From Neovahlkampfia damariscottae (Eukaryota; Heterolobosea; Selenaionea; Neovahlkampfiida; Neovahlkampfiidae), in contig JABLTG010000274.1 of the NCBI GenBank assembly GCA_016618085.1, positions 1 through 15,921 of the forward strand: DNA of 15,921 bases, given 5' to 3'. Below, one piece after another: positions 15,656 to 15,921 of this stretch. The notes below the pieces were generated by a model. The model searched no databases. It saw only the letters and a program-made list of their open reading frames with translations, and was not told where the DNA came from. The translations under genes and the position numbers were made by a program. Position 1 is the stretch's first letter; every line of letters starts with the position of its first letter.

Positions 15656-15669
15656 AGAGTAGTATCTTC
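15645..15669 (+). promoter_or_regulatory. 5S upstream motif, copy 3
   Basis: AGTTCATTTTAGAGAGTAG plus TATCTTC precedes the gene. The TATAAA of copies 1 and 2 is TAGAGA here, which may weaken this copy if the motif matters. Confidence 0.4.
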
Positions 15670-15787
15670 GCTTACGGCCATACTTAGGAGAATACACCGC
15701 ATCCCGTCCGATTTGCGAAGTTAAACTCCTACAGGCTCTCCTAGTACTAGGGTGGGAGACCACCTGGGAACCGGGAGTGTTGTAAGC
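15670..15787 (+). rRNA. 5S ribosomal RNA, copy 3
   Basis: 118 nt, identical to copies 1 and 2, followed by six T residues (15788-15793). The downstream flank to the window end matches copy 2. Confidence 0.96.
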
Positions 15788-15921
15788 TTTTTTCATTTTT
15801 AAACAAAGAAATGATGATGTGGATTATCTTAGAAATCAATTTAAGATTCAAAAATTGAAATTTAAATTCATTTATTTAATTTTATTGATTGAGATCATTT
15901 TTCCCATTCAACTTTTTCAAA

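Larger units (their letters stand above)
15424..15822 (+). repeat. Right arm of the ~399-bp inverted repeat (partner 492-889)
   Basis: Same content and order as the left arm, with the extra G that keeps the signal-peptide ORF in frame. The arms are about 14.5 kb apart and in opposite orientation, so recombination between them would invert the whole gene block. Confidence 0.9.

Noticed and set aside
1-15921. tRNA genes, CRISPR arrays, bacterial operons
   Set aside because: No cloverleaf-like sequence, no regularly spaced repeats and no ribosome-binding-site pattern seen; the gene structure is eukaryotic.

Overview
This is nuclear DNA from an AT-rich, intron-bearing unicellular eukaryote. Evidence: protein families found only or mainly in eukaryotes (a Mad3/BubR1 checkpoint protein, RGS-domain proteins, an AKTIP/FTS-like ubiquitin-E2 variant, a kelch propeller, a GH45 cellulase); at least 16 reconstructable GT-AG introns of only 29-48 nt; standard stop codons; and dispersed 5S rRNA genes with Pol III-type T-run terminators. 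The 7TM-RGS gene, the secreted cellulase and the compact genes fit a free-living amoeba or amoeboflagellate (for example Heterolobosea or an Anaeramoeba-like metamonad), but the sequence alone does not fix the lineage.

Layout. 1-287 (-): 5' part of a probable HD-domain gene running off the left edge. 467-1057: 5S rRNA copy 1 (-) bracketed by 21-bp inverted repeats, next to decayed fragments of a signal-peptide gene and a small basic ORF. 1077-3565: two forward genes I cannot name, the second with a C-terminal membrane anchor. 3572-9298: five reverse-strand genes read leftwards: Mad3/BubR1 (2 exons), a cytosolic RGS protein (3 exons), GH45 endoglucanase (4 exons), six-blade kelch protein (5 exons), AKTIP/FTS-like UEV (4 exons). 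9469-10495 (+): 4-exon multi-pass membrane protein resembling THH1/TOM1/TOM3. 10708-12255: a repeat-rich gene-poor stretch with 5S copy 2, a 639-bp internally deleted pogo-like transposon with TIRs and TA target duplication, and an AGCT-rich non-coding tract. 12256-13636 (+): a 7TM-RGS-type gene with uncertain 5' exons. 13729-15159 (-): a nuclear-looking acidic protein. 15281-15921: a second mobile-looking block with a small ORF, a truncated signal-peptide ORF and 5S copy 3.

How the parts relate. The coding genes are unlinked housekeeping and signalling functions (spindle checkpoint, G-protein signalling, vesicle transport, secreted cellulose digestion) rather than one pathway. The unusual element is the 5S system: three identical 118-nt 5S genes sit in partly shared cassettes. 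Copies 1 and 3 share about 245 bp upstream (including the broken signal-peptide ORF) in inverted orientation, while copies 2 and 3 share at least 134 bp downstream in direct orientation, so the 5S gene is the common module where different flanks meet. A GGTTCATTTTATAAAGTAG motif lies upstream of each copy and also appears inverted on the far side of copy 1, so copy 1 looks like a TIR-bounded 5S element.

Recurring gene signals: CCAAT in sense orientation close upstream of most start codons, and stop codons of the form TAAAA that often overlap an AATAAA-like polyadenylation signal.
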